A DNA stretch of 13,383 nt from Acholeplasmatales bacterium (GCA_003477305.1 DMTN01000028.1:38763-52145), one strand, 5' to 3'; shown: positions 1 through 7,704, counted from the stretch's first letter. Numbers and translations are program-made. The notes: generated by a model from the letters alone, not told the origin.

Positions 1-251
1 TCGTAGACGTAGGCGGAGAGGTCGAAGTCGAGCGCGATGTCCGCCGATTCGTCGGCGCGCAGCGCCCGCGTCGTACTCGGCGCCAATGTCGTGGTCGTCG
101 CCACGGTCGTCGCGACGGTCGTCGTCGAAAGCATCGTCGAGGATGCGGTCGTCACGACGGTCGTCGTGGTCGCCGGAATCGTCGTCATCCCGCAGGCGGC
201 AGTCGAGCCGATCAGGATGGTTAAGACGAATGCAAGCAGGATTTTCTTCAT
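1..251 (-). CDS. Lipoprotein with threonine-rich linker (partial, C-terminal part beyond window)
   Basis: The first 83 codons of an open frame that runs off the left edge. The protein begins with Lys-Lys, then a hydrophobic stretch (about residues 4-19) ending in STAAC, which fits a lipoprotein signal peptide with the lipidated cysteine at residue 20. It should therefore be secreted and anchored to the outer face of the membrane. A low-complexity linker rich in Thr, Ser, Ala and Val covers about residues 22-62 and includes runs of four threonines; the start of an Asp-rich domain follows. Start choice: ATG at 251-249 has a strong GGAGGA (257-262) five bases upstream, and a TATAAT box lies about 50 bases upstream. 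I do not recognise the domain, so the function is unknown. It could be a substrate-binding or surface glycan-binding protein, but nothing in the visible part proves that. Confidence 0.85.
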   Translation of the reverse strand, partial: MKKILLAFVLTILIGSTAACGMTTIPATTTTVVTTASSTMLSTTTVATTVATTTTLAPSTTRALRADESADIALDFDLSAYVY

Positions 252-300
252 GGGGTTCCTCCGGTGGCAAGTGACGATCTGTGCGAAATCCGCTTGTTCC

Positions 301-327
301 ATTATAGCGCAAAAAGATTGTTTTGAA
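301..327 (-). promoter_or_regulatory. Promoter candidate for the lipoprotein gene
   Basis: On the minus strand a perfect TATAAT lies at 306-301. A weak -35-like TTCAAA lies at 327-322 with a 15-base spacer, shorter than ideal. The box is about 50 bases before the lipoprotein ATG. An imperfect hairpin (arms 326-332 and 338-344, one G-U pair) overlaps the -35 region and could be an operator or part of the upstream operon's 3' end. Confidence 0.5.
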
Positions 328-344
328 GCACATGCGTTGCGCTT

Positions 345-361
345 GAAAAAACCGAACCGGT
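345..361 (-). terminator. Weak rho-independent terminator candidate at operon end
   Basis: On the minus strand ACCG-GTT-CGGT forms a short stem directly followed by six T residues (351-346). The stem begins inside the TGA stop codon of the metallophosphoesterase gene. The position is right for the end of the operon, but a four-base stem is weak. The neighbouring hairpin at 326-344 may assist. Confidence 0.35.
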
Positions 362-1242
362 CAGCGCGCGTCCCGGTGCAGAAGCACGTATGTGTCGAAA
401 GTGCCGTCGGGATGCAGATCGACGATGCGGCCGCCCTTCGGGAAGCCCGGCATCGCGTAGTCGTGCTGCCCGCTCACCCGACCGTAGGCGTAGGTGATGC
501 CATCGCGTTCGAAGGCGAAATCGTTCACATGGTCGTGCCCAAAGAACACGCCCTTGGCGCTCTTGTTGGCGACGAGCGCCGCGTGATAGCCGAAATCGAT
601 CGGAGCGGCGCATACCGCTTCGTTCTTTTCGCCACGAAACCGGCTTGCGCCGGGATCGTCCCACGTCCGCACGACGGCCGGCGGAATATGCTGGAAGATC
701 ACGCTCGGGAGGATCCGCCCCGCGTGGGAAGCACAACTGCGAAGCACGCCGCCGATCCATTCGATCTGCGTCGGGAGAATCGTCCCATAGCCCCATTTCG
801 GCGTTCCGCCGATGTCATAGGTCGCGTCGTTGTGGCTGTCAAGACCAAAGACGAGCCAGTCGTCGCCGATTTCCAGGACGAAGTCCGAATCATCGGATAC
901 CGGGTCAGACGGCCAGACGAACCGACTCCCCGCGGCGGCCGCCCGCAATGCCGATTTGGCGTTTCCGTGTTCGGCGTCATGGTTTCCGAAAACGAGCGTC
1001 CAAGGCACGGATAACTGTTCCATCGTCGCCCGAAGGCGACCGTAGAGCGCAATCGCGGTCGGGCACATGACCTGGTCGCCGGTGAAGATCACCAGATCGG
1101 GCGTCGCGAAGCGGACGAGGTCCAGGATCCGGGCGTCGACCGACGGATCGAGGGAATTGTCCATGTAGTGAAGATCGGTCAACTGGAGGATCCGAAACGG
1201 TCGGTTTCGCGGCATCGTCAGGCGTCCGGCGAAACCCTTCAT
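361..1242 (-). CDS. Calcineurin-like metallophosphoesterase, Dcr2/purple-acid-phosphatase-like
   Basis: A 293-residue binuclear-metal phosphoesterase. All five family metal-binding blocks are visible: DLH (D23, H25), GDQ (D56), GNHD (N87, H88), a lone His in FQH (H185), and GHDH (H236, H238). The opening around residues 17-26, followed by a PDLVIFTGD block, resembles the Dcr2 subgroup of calcineurin-like phosphatases. No signal peptide or membrane segment is seen, so it is probably cytoplasmic. The ATG overlaps the stop codon of the upstream GH1 gene (ATGA), so translational coupling is likely; only a weak G-rich Shine-Dalgarno sequence is present. An internal Met10 is an alternative start. 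It is the last gene of the glycan operon. By context it may remove phosphate from a sugar phosphate or phosphorylated oligosaccharide, but the substrate is not visible in the sequence. Confidence 0.9.
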   Translation of the reverse strand: MKGFAGRLTMPRNRPFRILQLTDLHYMDNSLDPSVDARILDLVRFATPDLVIFTGDQVMCPTAIALYGRLRATMEQLSVPWTLVFGNHDAEHGNAKSALRAAAAGSRFVWPSDPVSDDSDFVLEIGDDWLVFGLDSHNDATYDIGGTPKWGYGTILPTQIEWIGGVLRSCASHAGRILPSVIFQHIPPAVVRTWDDPGASRFRGEKNEAVCAAPIDFGYHAALVANKSAKGVFFGHDHVNDFAFERDGITYAYGRVSGQHDYAMPGFPKGGRIVDLHPDGTFDTYVLLHRDAR

Positions 1243-2561
1243 GCGTCGAGCCCCCGGGCCGCGATCACGTCGCGGTAGAACAACCCGCTCTTCTTGACGG
1301 TGCGTTTCTGCGACACCGGATCGATATGGACGATTCCGAACTTCATCTCATAGGTCCCCCATTCGAAATTGTCGAACAGACTCCAGGCGTAATAAGCCGT
1401 CACCCGGCACCCGTGGCGGATCGCCCGCGCGACGGAAAGCAGATTTCCTTTGTAGTAAGCGAGCCGGTCGTCGTCTTGCACGACACCGTCTCTGACGATG
1501 GAATCTTTGAAGGCGGCGCCGTTCTCGGTGATCTGGATTTCGACGCCGTAGCTCGCTTCGAGGTCCATGAGCAGATCATAAAGCGATTCCGGCGCGACCT
1601 CCCAGCCCATCTCGGTGAAGACGGAATTGGGGTCTGGACGGTCTTTTGAACCAAGGAACGCGTTGTCGGAATCGGCCTTCTGCACGCCGCGCGAATAGAC
1701 GTTGATGCCGAGAAAGTCGGAAGGATTCGAGCGAAGCGTCTCCATGTCGCCCGGCCGGATCGGCGCGCCGGCGCCGAACCCGGCGTAGCGTTCGACCATG
1801 TCGGCCGGATAGCGGCCCTTCAGGACGGGATCGAGGAACCAGCGGTTCAAAAACCCGTCGACGCTTCTTGCGGCGGCGACGTCGGCCGGATCGGCCGATG
1901 CCGGATACTGCGGCGACAGGTTCAACACGATGCCGATCTTCCCGTCGGCGTATTTGCTTCGGCGGTAGCATTGGACGGCCGCGGCGTGGGCGATTAACAG
2001 ATGATGCGCGATGGTCAGTTGACGGGCGAGCGGTCCGTCGTTGAGAAACGCCGCGCACCACGGCTCGTTGTGCGTATACCAGGTCTTCACGCGGTCGCCG
2101 TAATGGTCGAAAAGAAAGCGCGCATAGTCTAGATATGCATCGATCGTCGCGCGGTTTTCCCATCCGCCCGCGGATTCGAGCGCAAGCGGCAGGTCGCCGT
2201 GCCAGATCGTCACGGCCGGGCGGATACCGGCCGCAAGCAGCGCGTCGATCAGAGCGTCGTAAAAGGCGACGCCCAAATCGTTGATGCGGCCGATGCCGTC
2301 GGGGAAGATGCGCACCCAGGAGATCGAAAAGCGATAGGTCTGCAGACCCAGTTCCTGCATCAAGGCGATGTCTTCGCGGTACCGATGGTAGTGGTCGCAG
2401 GCGACGTCCCCGACCGGTCCGGTCGGGCGGCCGTGTTCGTCACGGTTGCGGAGGTCCCAGGCGGTCTTGCCCCGTCCGTCTTCATCGAAAGCGCCTTCGA
2501 TCTGATAGGCCGAGGTCGCGGCGCCAAAGGCGAACCCGTCCGGAAACAGTCTTTTTGTCAT
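1239..2561 (-). CDS. GH1 family beta-glycosidase (beta-glucosidase-like)
   Basis: A 440-residue protein covering the whole GH1 TIM barrel at normal length, without signal peptide, so cytoplasmic. The acid/base glutamate is E166 in the THNEPW block and the nucleophile is E346 in ITENGAA. Other glycone-site residues are present: Q20 in SAYQIEG, H121, N165, W393, and E400-W401 in DNFEW. Two positions are odd. The usual HWDLP motif reads HGDLP (Gly at 122) with Trp instead of Tyr just before the His, and the usual Phe/Leu before NEP is His164. Retaining beta-glycosidases of this family remove beta-linked sugars from the non-reducing end of small glycosides or 6-phospho-glycosides. In this operon it probably acts on oligosaccharides after GH105 has removed the unsaturated uronyl cap. 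The start has AAAGGA about eight bases upstream, inside an inverted repeat. Confidence 0.95.
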   Translation of the reverse strand: MTKRLFPDGFAFGAATSAYQIEGAFDEDGRGKTAWDLRNRDEHGRPTGPVGDVACDHYHRYREDIALMQELGLQTYRFSISWVRIFPDGIGRINDLGVAFYDALIDALLAAGIRPAVTIWHGDLPLALESAGGWENRATIDAYLDYARFLFDHYGDRVKTWYTHNEPWCAAFLNDGPLARQLTIAHHLLIAHAAAVQCYRRSKYADGKIGIVLNLSPQYPASADPADVAAARSVDGFLNRWFLDPVLKGRYPADMVERYAGFGAGAPIRPGDMETLRSNPSDFLGINVYSRGVQKADSDNAFLGSKDRPDPNSVFTEMGWEVAPESLYDLLMDLEASYGVEIQITENGAAFKDSIVRDGVVQDDDRLAYYKGNLLSVARAIRHGCRVTAYYAWSLFDNFEWGTYEMKFGIVHIDPVSQKRTVKKSGLFYRDVIAARGLDA

Positions 2562-2568
2562 GAGGGTT

Positions 2569-2597
2569 CCTTTCGTGAAAGGCGCGGCGATGCCGCG
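2569..2597 (-). repeat. Two abutting perfect inverted repeats filling the GH105-GH1 gap
   Basis: Directly after the GH105 stop codon the minus strand carries CGCGGC-ATC-GCCGCG (2597-2583), followed with no gap by CCTTTC-AC-GAAAGG (2582-2569). The right arm of the second repeat contains the Shine-Dalgarno sequence of the GH1 gene. There is no T tract, so it is not a terminator. It may modulate GH1 translation or protect or process the message. Confidence 0.65.
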
Positions 2598-3635
2598 TCA
2601 GTCGAGCCGGTCGTAGGCGATTGCGGCGAAGAGGACGGCGGCGATCCCGTAGGACCAGTCGGCGCGCCTTGGCACGAGCACGTAGCCGAGATAGGGAAAC
2701 AGCGGAACGGGGATCGTCGGATCGCTCACTTCGGGCAGCGAAGGACCGTCCTTGAACGCATCGACGACCGCCCGGAAGGCGGCGACGCCGGCGTCTTTGA
2801 AGCGTTCGTCGAGCAACCCCATGCGGTACCCTTGCATGAAGCCGGAAGCGATCAGGGCGGTCGCGGAGAGTTCGCGGTAGGTCTTCTTTTGGCCGAGCAG
2901 CGTATGGAAGGTGCCGTCCGGACGCATCAGCGGCAAAACCGCCGCGCAGGTGGTTTGGAAAATCGCTTCGATCCCGGCGCGTTCGGGATGATTCCCGATG
3001 TTCTCGAGAATCATCGGCAGACTCGCGACGACCCAGCCGTTCCCGCGCGCCCAATACAGTTTCCGGCGCGGATAATGGGTCTTCTGTTTCACCCAGTAGC
3101 TGTGATACCAAAGCCCGTCCTGCGGATCCATCATATACTTCGCCATCACCCGCGGCTGGCGCGCGGAAATCGTCAGAAGTTCGGCGTCGTTCGCGTACTT
3201 CGCATAGAGCGACGGAAACACCGAAAACATCATCAGGCTGTCGACCCAGATCGATTTCGGATAGAGTTTCCCGATGAAGCTGTTGCCAAGATGATTGACC
3301 GAGTCCTCGATCAGCCGCGGCTCGTTGCGCACGTAGTCGAGGACCTTGGCGGTAAGGGCCGCATAGCCGGCATCGCCGGTCTTCTTCTGCATCATGAAGG
3401 TGATCAAGCCGGGGGCGGCGGTGTCGCTCTGGTCGACGACCGGTGGGTGCTGGACATAATAATCGCAGTATCCCCGCAAAAACGCCGTGTACCGGTCGGC
3501 GTCTTCGTGCTCGTCAAGGAGGGCGAGCGCAAAGCCGAGCAGCGCTTCGCCCCACATCCATTTCATCTTCGGTTCAAAGGTGCGAATGACGCGGTCGGCG
3601 ATCGCGACGGCTTTCGCGTAATATGTTTTATCCAT
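2598..3635 (-). CDS. GH105 unsaturated rhamnogalacturonyl/uronyl hydrolase
   Basis: A 345-residue (alpha/alpha)6 barrel of the YteR/YesR type. Family landmarks are the catalytic-region Asp in SIWVDSLMMF (D132), a second acidic site in VDQSDTAAPG (Asp71), GLWYHSYW (His178), WARGNGWV (195-202) and the C-terminal ELSATALIASG block (255-265). These enzymes hydrate the 4,5-double bond of the unsaturated uronic acid left on oligosaccharides by polysaccharide lyases, releasing a 5-keto-4-deoxyuronate and the shortened sugar. There is no signal peptide, so it acts in the cytoplasm on imported oligosaccharides. The reading frame extends 13 codons further upstream, but the ATG at 3635 is preferred because AGGAGGC sits six bases before it. 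That start overlaps the upstream orphan gene by eight bases. Its presence implies that a lyase product is the imported substrate. Confidence 0.93.
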   Translation of the reverse strand: MDKTYYAKAVAIADRVIRTFEPKMKWMWGEALLGFALALLDEHEDADRYTAFLRGYCDYYVQHPPVVDQSDTAAPGLITFMMQKKTGDAGYAALTAKVLDYVRNEPRLIEDSVNHLGNSFIGKLYPKSIWVDSLMMFSVFPSLYAKYANDAELLTISARQPRVMAKYMMDPQDGLWYHSYWVKQKTHYPRRKLYWARGNGWVVASLPMILENIGNHPERAGIEAIFQTTCAAVLPLMRPDGTFHTLLGQKKTYRELSATALIASGFMQGYRMGLLDERFKDAGVAAFRAVVDAFKDGPSLPEVSDPTIPVPLFPYLGYVLVPRRADWSYGIAAVLFAAIAYDRLD

Positions 3636-5496
3636 GGAATGCCTCCTCGGCGGACGCTTCGGTCCGCACCGCATGATCGAAATGTAGCGTCAATCGCTCA
3701 CCGTGCGCGGCGATGATGAGTTCGTCGGGTTTGCGCGGCGCCCGGACGAACGGCGTGTCAAACCGCGGATAGTCGGTGTCGACAGGGACACCGTCGATGA
3801 AGAACCCGTTTCGATCCGCCAGTTCGTAGCGGCGGTCCAGCGAGACGGAAAAACGCCGTGTCGATCCACAAAACCCACCGTCGCGGACCCAGGCGACGAA
3901 GGCGGTGAAGGAGCCGTGTTCGGCGGCGGAACCGAGGACGACCGCAAAATGCGAGACCCGGCCGGTGAACACGAGATCGAATCCATCGCGGAGCGTACCG
4001 ACGACATCGGAGCGGATCGCGATGTAACTTTGATCGACGCGTCCGGCGTGGAACGTTCCGGCGTGGATCGTTTCGGAGAAGTCGTCTTCGGGAAAATGGA
4101 AATGCACGAAAGCCTGCCGTGCACGTTCGAGATATCCCTTGCGGCCGCGGGTGTCATACTTGATGAGCAGGACGTTTTGGTCGGCCGCGAGGTGCGGATT
4201 CTTGCCGTTGCCGACCCAGTAGGAGGGACTGAAGTTGCGCGCCGGATCGTCGAACATCGGACTGCCGGGGTGGGTCGAGAAGACGTTTACCCGATGCGGC
4301 AGGGTCGCCTGCCAGAGGTGCTGCTGGTCCCCGAAGAAGCCGGGGCGGTATTCCTGCGCGACCGAAAGCTGATAGTCGTGCGTCTTGTAGGTCATCGTAT
4401 TCGCGCGTTCGATCGCGACGCCCTGCGTCGCCGGATTGAGGATGCGGACGAGGGCGGGAAGCAGCCCGAGTTTCTTCAAAATCGGGATGTTCACCTTCGA
4501 TAGGTCGCGGAGGAACGTGTTCTCGCCCAGGTTCCAGGCCTCGAACATCGCCATCGTGAGCGAAATCGATGCGATGTTCGTGAAAGCCTCCATCGCCCAG
4601 AGGTAGAGGCCGCGGTCGTCGAAGGCGGCGTTTGGGAGTTCCCGCTTCACCTCCGAGAGGTTCAACCCCATCGAATCGCGGACCGTGAACGGTCCCGGAT
4701 CGTGGGCGATCCGGATGATCGCCTGAGGAACGCGGTAGGTTTTGCAGAGCAGGAACAACGCCGAGATGCGGGTCCAGTCATCGACGTAGTCCGCCCCGCC
4801 GAACCCGAAGGCGGCGTGAAGCAGGTCGTTCACGTCAGCTTTTTGCGAGTCGCGTTTCTGCGTCTCGTAACAGCGGCCGGAAGCCGCGACGAAAGCGCCC
4901 TGGAAGGAATGGTGGGCCATGTCGAGGAACAGCAAGTCAAGGATGATCTTCGCGCGGACCGATATATCTTCTTCCGCGTGGTCGGCGAGGAGCGCAAGCG
5001 GCGCGACGTCCTCTTCGTAGTAGGTGTTCGAATGGAACTCGTTGAATCCGTAGAGAAAGCGGTACTTCATCCAGCGCATCAGAAGCGATTTCGCCTTGGC
5101 GCGGTGTTCCGCCCCCGGCTTCTTGTCGTTATCAAAGATCCGGTCGGGAAAACAACCGCCGGCGAGGTATTCGCAGGCGGCGAACAACAGTTGATGGTTT
5201 TCCGACCAGAAACACATCCCGTCGGAACCCGGTTCATCCATCGCGTACTTGAAGGAAAGAATGGTCGATTCGATGCGCAGCACGGTCGCATCGGCGAGCA
5301 GGGACCGATAATCGATGAACGTCTTGAGGAGGCAGATCAGGCGGAAGTCGGCGCAGTCGTACCGGGCGTCGACGAAATCGCAGAGGTCCAAAATCGGCGC
5401 TTCGTCGATGGTGACGCCGCGGTCGAGGTCCCGGATTCCGGCGAAGCACTTCGTGTTCATCTTGACCTGCATCCCGACGTCGGTTTTGACGCTCAT
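3628..5496 (-). CDS. Orphan toroid-like protein, cytoplasmic paralogue; candidate polysaccharide lyase
   Basis: A 622-residue protein that I cannot assign to a named family. It is collinear with the product of 7705-9891. Shared blocks are VDARYD (42-47), CFWSENHQ (95-102), FPDR (116-119), FHSNTYYEED (154-163), MEAFTN (302-307), GVAIERAN (359-366), a DQQ block (390-392) and YWVGNG (426-431). The N-terminal half looks all-helical; the part after about residue 360 looks beta-rich with few charged helices, matching a toroid plus beta-sandwich layout. The N100-H101 pair, Y159/Y160 and H373 are candidate catalytic residues by analogy with toroid-fold uronate lyases; this is inference. There is no signal peptide, in contrast to the paralogue. 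The start is four bases after the symporter stop, with no good Shine-Dalgarno sequence, so reinitiation is likely; Met9 or Met13 could also be the start. Confidence 0.9.
   Translation of the reverse strand: MSVKTDVGMQVKMNTKCFAGIRDLDRGVTIDEAPILDLCDFVDARYDCADFRLICLLKTFIDYRSLLADATVLRIESTILSFKYAMDEPGSDGMCFWSENHQLLFAACEYLAGGCFPDRIFDNDKKPGAEHRAKAKSLLMRWMKYRFLYGFNEFHSNTYYEEDVAPLALLADHAEEDISVRAKIILDLLFLDMAHHSFQGAFVAASGRCYETQKRDSQKADVNDLLHAAFGFGGADYVDDWTRISALFLLCKTYRVPQAIIRIAHDPGPFTVRDSMGLNLSEVKRELPNAAFDDRGLYLWAMEAFTNIASISLTMAMFEAWNLGENTFLRDLSKVNIPILKKLGLLPALVRILNPATQGVAIERANTMTYKTHDYQLSVAQEYRPGFFGDQQHLWQATLPHRVNVFSTHPGSPMFDDPARNFSPSYWVGNGKNPHLAADQNVLLIKYDTRGRKGYLERARQAFVHFHFPEDDFSETIHAGTFHAGRVDQSYIAIRSDVVGTLRDGFDLVFTGRVSHFAVVLGSAAEHGSFTAFVAWVRDGGFCGSTRRFSVSLDRRYELADRNGFFIDGVPVDTDYPRFDTPFVRAPRKPDELIIAAHGERLTLHFDHAVRTEASAEEAFHG
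3641..3647 (-). promoter_or_regulatory. Ribosome binding site fixing the GH105 start
   Basis: AGGAGGC on the minus strand, with AGGAGG six to seven bases before the ATG at 3635. It decides in favour of the internal Met over the longer open frame that begins at 3674, which would overlap the preceding gene much more. Confidence 0.8.
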
Positions 5497-5500
5497 CGGA

Positions 5501-6937
5501 TCAGAAGAGGAGTTTGCCGAGGTCGGCGAGTTCCGCTTTTTCGACCGCGGACAACCCGTCCGGTCCGACGGCGTTGCGGATCTTGAGGAGGTTGCGGACG
5601 CGTTCGCTGCGCGCGTTGGTGAGGACGAAGCGACGGGCGACGACCCAGCCGACGGCCATCAGGAGGATGAAGCTGCCGGCCATCGCGATGCGGATGCCGA
5701 TCTGCGCCGACAGCGGCTGATCGGGAACCGGCATGGCTTCGGTCGGGGTGACGTAGCCGGAGATCGACAGCATGAGGCCGAAGATCTGGATTGCGATTGC
5801 GGCCGAGATCTTGCGGATGAAGGTCATGATGCCGCTGTAGGACCCGGTCGCCCGATCGACATCCTTGAGTTCGCCGACATCGACGGCGTCCGGGAAGATG
5901 ATCCAGCTGATGAGCTGCGCGCCGGCGAAACCGATCGCCGTCACGGCGGTCAGGGCATAGGCGCCGACGATCGGCCATCCGGCCGGATAGAGGCCGACGC
6001 CAAGAAAGCCGACGAGCGCGAGGGGCAGGCCGAAATAGTAGATCTTCTTCTTGTCGACGGTCTTGACGATCTTATGGATCACCGGGAACATCAAGACCTG
6101 CACGCCGATGAAGATGCCGAGGAACACGGTCGAACTGCCGGACTGAAGCACGTACTTCGAGAAGTAGATGATCCCCGAACCGAGGATGTCCATCGAGATC
6201 GACTGGCAGAGATACATATAGACGAGGCCGCGGAAAGCCTTGACGCGAAGCGGCCGGACGAACGCGGTCACGGTGATCTTCGTCTTCGTCTCGGTAATCG
6301 CGGCGCGTTCCTTGGTGAAGAGCCCGATCAGGATCAGCGGGATGATGAAGAAAATCCCGAACCCGAGCGCGATCGACAAATAGAATCCGGATAGCGAGAT
6401 CGACCCCGCCGTATAGGCGTCGAGGATCATCGTCGGGACGAGCGTGCAGACCGCCGAGGCGATCGTCGAGAAGACGAGCCGGAGGATGTTCACGCCGTTG
6501 CGCTCCTGAATGTCGGTCGAGATTTCCGCCGAAAGCGAACTGTACGGGATCGCGACGAACGTATCGACGGTATTGTAGAACAAGAGCGTGGCGAGCGCAA
6601 AGCCGCCTTTTGCGAGATCGGACTGCCATCCGCCGGTGGGAATCCACAGCAGCAAAAATCCAAGCAGGACGGCGAACGAGCCGAACAGGATGAACGGCCG
6701 GCGACGCCCCATCTTGGTCCGGGCGTTGTCGGTGATCGCGCCGACGAGCGGATCGCAGACGGCGTCCCAAAGTTTCGACACCATCACGATGGCGCCGGCG
6801 AACGCCGGATCGAGTCCGACGATGTCGGTGAGGAAGATGAGGTAGAGGACGCTGATGAGCGCCTGCGCGCCGCCGCCGAAGACGTCGCCCCACGCGAAGA
6901 TGACCTTTTCACCGGTTTTCATTTTTTCAGTCTGCAT
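5501..6937 (-). CDS. GPH-family (MelB-like) cation:oligosaccharide symporter, MFS
   Basis: A 478-residue integral membrane protein with about twelve hydrophobic segments. After a short MQTEKMKTGEK lead, the first helix carries a WGDVFGGG-type segment. The loop 2-3 block LWDAVCDPLVG followed by a KMGRRRP motif (77-81) is characteristic of the glycoside-pentoside-hexuronide:cation symporter family. D58 and D62 match the two aspartates that bind cation and sugar in MelB. Members import disaccharides, uronides and short oligosaccharides with Na+ or H+. Here it most likely brings in the products released outside by the membrane-anchored orphan protein, which the cytoplasmic enzymes then process. 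The start at 6937 is supported by AGGAGG six bases upstream; the frame is open 59 codons further, but that extension is Arg/Pro/Ser-rich shadow sequence. It overlaps the isomerase gene by eleven bases. Confidence 0.93.
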   Translation of the reverse strand: MQTEKMKTGEKVIFAWGDVFGGGAQALISVLYLIFLTDIVGLDPAFAGAIVMVSKLWDAVCDPLVGAITDNARTKMGRRRPFILFGSFAVLLGFLLLWIPTGGWQSDLAKGGFALATLLFYNTVDTFVAIPYSSLSAEISTDIQERNGVNILRLVFSTIASAVCTLVPTMILDAYTAGSISLSGFYLSIALGFGIFFIIPLILIGLFTKERAAITETKTKITVTAFVRPLRVKAFRGLVYMYLCQSISMDILGSGIIYFSKYVLQSGSSTVFLGIFIGVQVLMFPVIHKIVKTVDKKKIYYFGLPLALVGFLGVGLYPAGWPIVGAYALTAVTAIGFAGAQLISWIIFPDAVDVGELKDVDRATGSYSGIMTFIRKISAAIAIQIFGLMLSISGYVTPTEAMPVPDQPLSAQIGIRIAMAGSFILLMAVGWVVARRFVLTNARSERVRNLLKIRNAVGPDGLSAVEKAELADLGKLLF

Positions 6938-7703
6938 TGGAATCCTCCTGGAAAGCGAAATGGGTTGTTGCGTTTGATCTAAGGTAGCGGATGCTTTGCG
7001 CAAGATCGTCGAACGGACGCTTGCTGTTCTGTTCGATCGCGGCGTAGGACGCATGTCCCGCCGCGGCGGCGAGGACCGCCGGAAAGTCGACGATCCCGGC
7101 GCCGCAGGGCGCATCGTGGGCGAAAGCGCAGCCCTTGCGGGGGACGCAGTCGCGCAGATGGAGGCCGATGACGCGGGCGCCGAGCGCTTCGATCCATAAC
7201 GCCGGATCGACGCCGGATTTGGTTACCCAGTACGTATCGACGACGAACTTCACGGCGGGATCCGTCGCTTCGAGGAGGATGTCGAACTTGCGCCGGCCGC
7301 CGGCGCGCGCAAATTCGAAATCGTGATGATGGAAGGCGAACGCAAGGCCTCGGGCAGCGTACATCCGAGCGAGTTCGTTCAATTCCGCCGCAAACTTTCG
7401 GATCGCGCGGACGCCGCCGAAGATCGCCCGGGTCGAGAGCACTGAGGCGACGACGAGCGGACAGCCGACGGTGCGGCAAAACGCCGCGATCCCGTCCGGA
7501 TCCGCTTCGAGCAAGACCGGCTTGACCTGGATCGAGGTGACCTTGAGGCCGCTGCGGACGACGCGGTCGGCGGTCTGTTGGGTCCAATCGACGCGGGCGA
7601 GTTCGACCGCTTCGATGCCGAGCGAGCGGATCCGTTCGCAGGTCTCGCCGATGTCTTCGGCGAGTTCCCGGCGGACCGTATAGGTCTGGATCGCGAGTTG
7701 CAT
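6927..7703 (-). CDS. Sugar phosphate isomerase/epimerase-like TIM-barrel protein
   Basis: A 258-residue protein of the xylose-isomerase-like TIM barrel superfamily (IolE/AP-endonuclease-2 type). Supporting blocks are LAIQTYTVR at the start, IEAVELARV on an early strand, AFHHHDFEF (123-131), VVDTYWVTKSG (D156), GLHLRDC (H182, D185) and AIEQNS (E224). The Asp, His and Glu in these blocks are the expected ligands of a divalent metal. Such proteins isomerise or epimerise free sugars, sugar acids or inositol derivatives; the substrate here is unknown. In the operon context a plausible substrate is the sugar or keto-uronate released downstream of GH105. The ATG at 7703 lies one base after the stop of the upstream gene and has GAGGA about nine bases upstream; the longer frame from 7736 has no Shine-Dalgarno sequence and lacks family similarity. 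Confidence 0.88.
   Translation of the reverse strand: MQLAIQTYTVRRELAEDIGETCERIRSLGIEAVELARVDWTQQTADRVVRSGLKVTSIQVKPVLLEADPDGIAAFCRTVGCPLVVASVLSTRAIFGGVRAIRKFAAELNELARMYAARGLAFAFHHHDFEFARAGGRRKFDILLEATDPAVKFVVDTYWVTKSGVDPALWIEALGARVIGLHLRDCVPRKGCAFAHDAPCGAGIVDFPAVLAAAAGHASYAAIEQNSKRPFDDLAQSIRYLRSNATTHFAFQEDSNAD
6944..6949 (-). promoter_or_regulatory. Ribosome binding site fixing the symporter start
   Basis: AGGAGG on the minus strand, six bases before the ATG at 6937. It lies inside the 3' end of the isomerase gene and excludes the 59-codon upstream extension of the symporter frame. Confidence 0.8.
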
Positions 7704-7704
7704 G

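Noticed and set aside
37..1014. Plus-strand open frame of 325 codons antisense to the lipoprotein and phosphoesterase
   Set aside because: It spans a promoter and an intergenic gap, and its Val-rich start is the reverse complement of the lipoprotein threonine stalk.
2199..3716. Plus-strand open frame of 505 codons antisense to GH1 and GH105
   Set aside because: It crosses two well-supported genes, has low-complexity composition, no family motifs and no ribosome binding site. It is a codon-bias shadow in GC-rich DNA.
6938..7114. 59-codon N-terminal extension of the symporter frame
   Set aside because: It overlaps the isomerase gene, is low complexity, and a perfect AGGAGG precedes the internal ATG.
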